A stretch of DNA of 6,853 bases from assembly GCA_946886845.1 (NCBI GenBank), contig CAMPJH010000083.1, forward strand, positions 1 through 6,853. The letters are read 5' to 3'. Each line of letters begins with the position of its first letter. Position 1 is the stretch's first letter. A program made the position numbers and the translations under genes. This DNA comes from an uncultured Sphingomonas sp. GTDB taxonomy: Bacteria > Pseudomonadota > Alphaproteobacteria > Sphingomonadales > Sphingomonadaceae. Positions 6,151 through 6,853 of this stretch are shown piece after piece. Below the pieces are notes generated by a model. It saw nothing but the letters and a program-made list of their open reading frames with translations, searched no databases and was not told where the DNA came from.

Positions 6151-6825
6151 ATGAAGTCGACCGGGATGTTCAAGATCGGAGTGGCAGCGCTCGCGCTGGC
6201 CGTCTCGTCCGCTTCGGCGGCCACCGTCCTGGTGGTTCGCGCCGCCGGGCCGTCATCGAAGGTCTATCCGCCGGGCAAGGCGCTGCCCGACGCCGCCAAG
6301 ATCCAGCTTCAACCGGGCGACAGCGTCATGTTGCTCAACAACGGCGGGGCGCGGACGCTACGCGGCCCCGGCACCTTCGCGGTGGCCGGCGGTAGCGGCA
6401 ATTCAGCCACGAATCGTCGCGCTCGCTTCAGCGCGATGCGCAGCGGCGACGTGCCGTTGAACCCGAGCCCGTGGAACCTCGACGTCACGCAGAGCGGCAA
6501 GCTGTGCGTCGCCGACCCGTCGAAGCTGATCCTGTGGCGTCCGCAAAAGGACGACTCGATCAAGCTGACCATCCGCGGCGGCGGAAGCGAGCAAACGCTC
6601 GACTGGGCCGCCGGCAAGGACACGATCTCCTGGCCGGCCAACCTGCCGGTGACGAGCGGCGCCGAATATCAGCTGAGCCAGTCGAACGGCGGTGACACCG
6701 CGCGGGTGACGTTCGTGACGCTGACGGCACCGCCGACCGATCCGGTCGCGACCGCCCAGTCGCTGATCGCCAACGGCTGCGAGAATCAGCTCGACGTGCT
6801 TGTGGAGACTTCGCCGGCCATCTAG
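6151..6825 (+). CDS. Exported beta-rich protein with FecR-like segment
   Basis: A 224-residue protein with an N-terminal signal peptide (basic start, hydrophobic 9-22, likely cut after ASA at 23) and no further membrane segment, so it should be periplasmic. The mature N-terminal part (about 45-100) contains KIQLQPGDSVMLLNNGGARTLRGPGTF in outline, the pattern of alternating hydrophobics, GD-turn and GPG loop typical of FecR-like beta domains. A linker follows, then a second beta-rich module (about 115-192) with LILWRPQKDD and SIKLTIRGG. Two cysteines (119 and 210) could pair. It follows the protease-like gene by 19 bases, so it belongs to the same operon. The function is not known. FecR proteins normally transmit outer-membrane signals to sigma factors, but no sigma factor is present here and there is no anti-sigma N-terminal region, so a signalling role should not be assumed. 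Confidence 0.75.
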   Translation: MKSTGMFKIGVAALALAVSSASAATVLVVRAAGPSSKVYPPGKALPDAAKIQLQPGDSVMLLNNGGARTLRGPGTFAVAGGSGNSATNRRARFSAMRSGDVPLNPSPWNLDVTQSGKLCVADPSKLILWRPQKDDSIKLTIRGGGSEQTLDWAAGKDTISWPANLPVTSGAEYQLSQSNGGDTARVTFVTLTAPPTDPVATAQSLIANGCENQLDVLVETSPAI

Positions 6826-6832
6826 CCGGCGA
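6811..6832 (+). terminator. Hairpin spanning the last stop codon, possible terminator
   Basis: TCGCCGGC (6811-6818) and GCCGGCGA (6825-6832) are exact reverse complements with a six-base loop that includes most of the TAG stop (6823-6825). The eight-base GC-rich stem would be stable in RNA. No T-run follows, so a classic intrinsic terminator is not shown; attenuation or 3'-end protection is possible. Confidence 0.35.
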
Positions 6833-6838
6833 CGACGC

Positions 6839-6851
6839 CTGACTGTGTCAG
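6839..6851 (+). repeat. Small inverted repeat at window end
   Basis: CTGAC (6839-6843) and GTCAG (6847-6851) pair around a three-base loop, seven bases after the larger hairpin. A tandem hairpin could complete a terminator, but the sequence stops two bases later. Confidence 0.25.
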
Positions 6852-6853
6852 CC

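Noticed and set aside
1..6853. CRISPR array, tRNA, rRNA, insertion sequence or attachment sites
   Set aside because: No spaced direct repeats, cloverleaf or CCA-type ends, transposase coding or terminal inverted repeats were seen on either strand.

Overview
The window is high-GC, gene-dense and entirely plus-strand coding. It holds six convincing protein genes plus a seventh, less familiar one, and no RNA genes, mobile elements or CRISPR. Codon bias, spare intergenic spacers and the protein types point to an alphaproteobacterium, most likely Sphingomonadales. That assignment rests on composition and resemblance, not on a marker gene.

Region 1 (about 1-2034) is a two-gene operon behind a sigma70-like promoter with a perfect TATAAT. 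It encodes a TelA/KlaA-family protein (PF05816, 'toxic anion resistance') and, with ATGA start-stop overlap, a small two-TM membrane protein with a helical cytoplasmic tail of XpaC-like layout. TelA and XpaC proteins are a recurrent pair in bacteria.

Region 2 (2131-4824) is a second tight unit. A complete six-TM voltage-gated K+ channel (regular S4 arginine ladder, TTVGYGD filter, no cytoplasmic ligand domain) is followed within 18 nt by a large membrane protein. The latter has a TM, a periplasmic PDZ-like domain, a multi-TM core, a GAF-like domain and a terminal coiled coil. It looks like the input half of a 7TM-type sensor histidine kinase but has no kinase domain, and there is no room downstream for one lost by frameshift. 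A nine-codon ORF with its own Shine-Dalgarno bridges the two genes.

Region 3 (4912-6825) is a three-gene cluster of exported proteins, each with a Sec-type signal peptide: a glycine-zipper, surface-antigen-like protein; a periplasmic ClpP/crotonase-fold serine-protease-like protein (COG3904 type); and a beta-rich protein with a FecR-like segment. The first two are joined by a TGATG overlap and the third follows after 19 nt. A strong hairpin spans the last stop codon.

Taken together the window is devoted to the cell envelope: membrane stress or anion resistance, K+ conductance, an apparent sensor without a transmitter, and a periplasmic processing or surface module. That the three units cooperate is an inference from proximity only.
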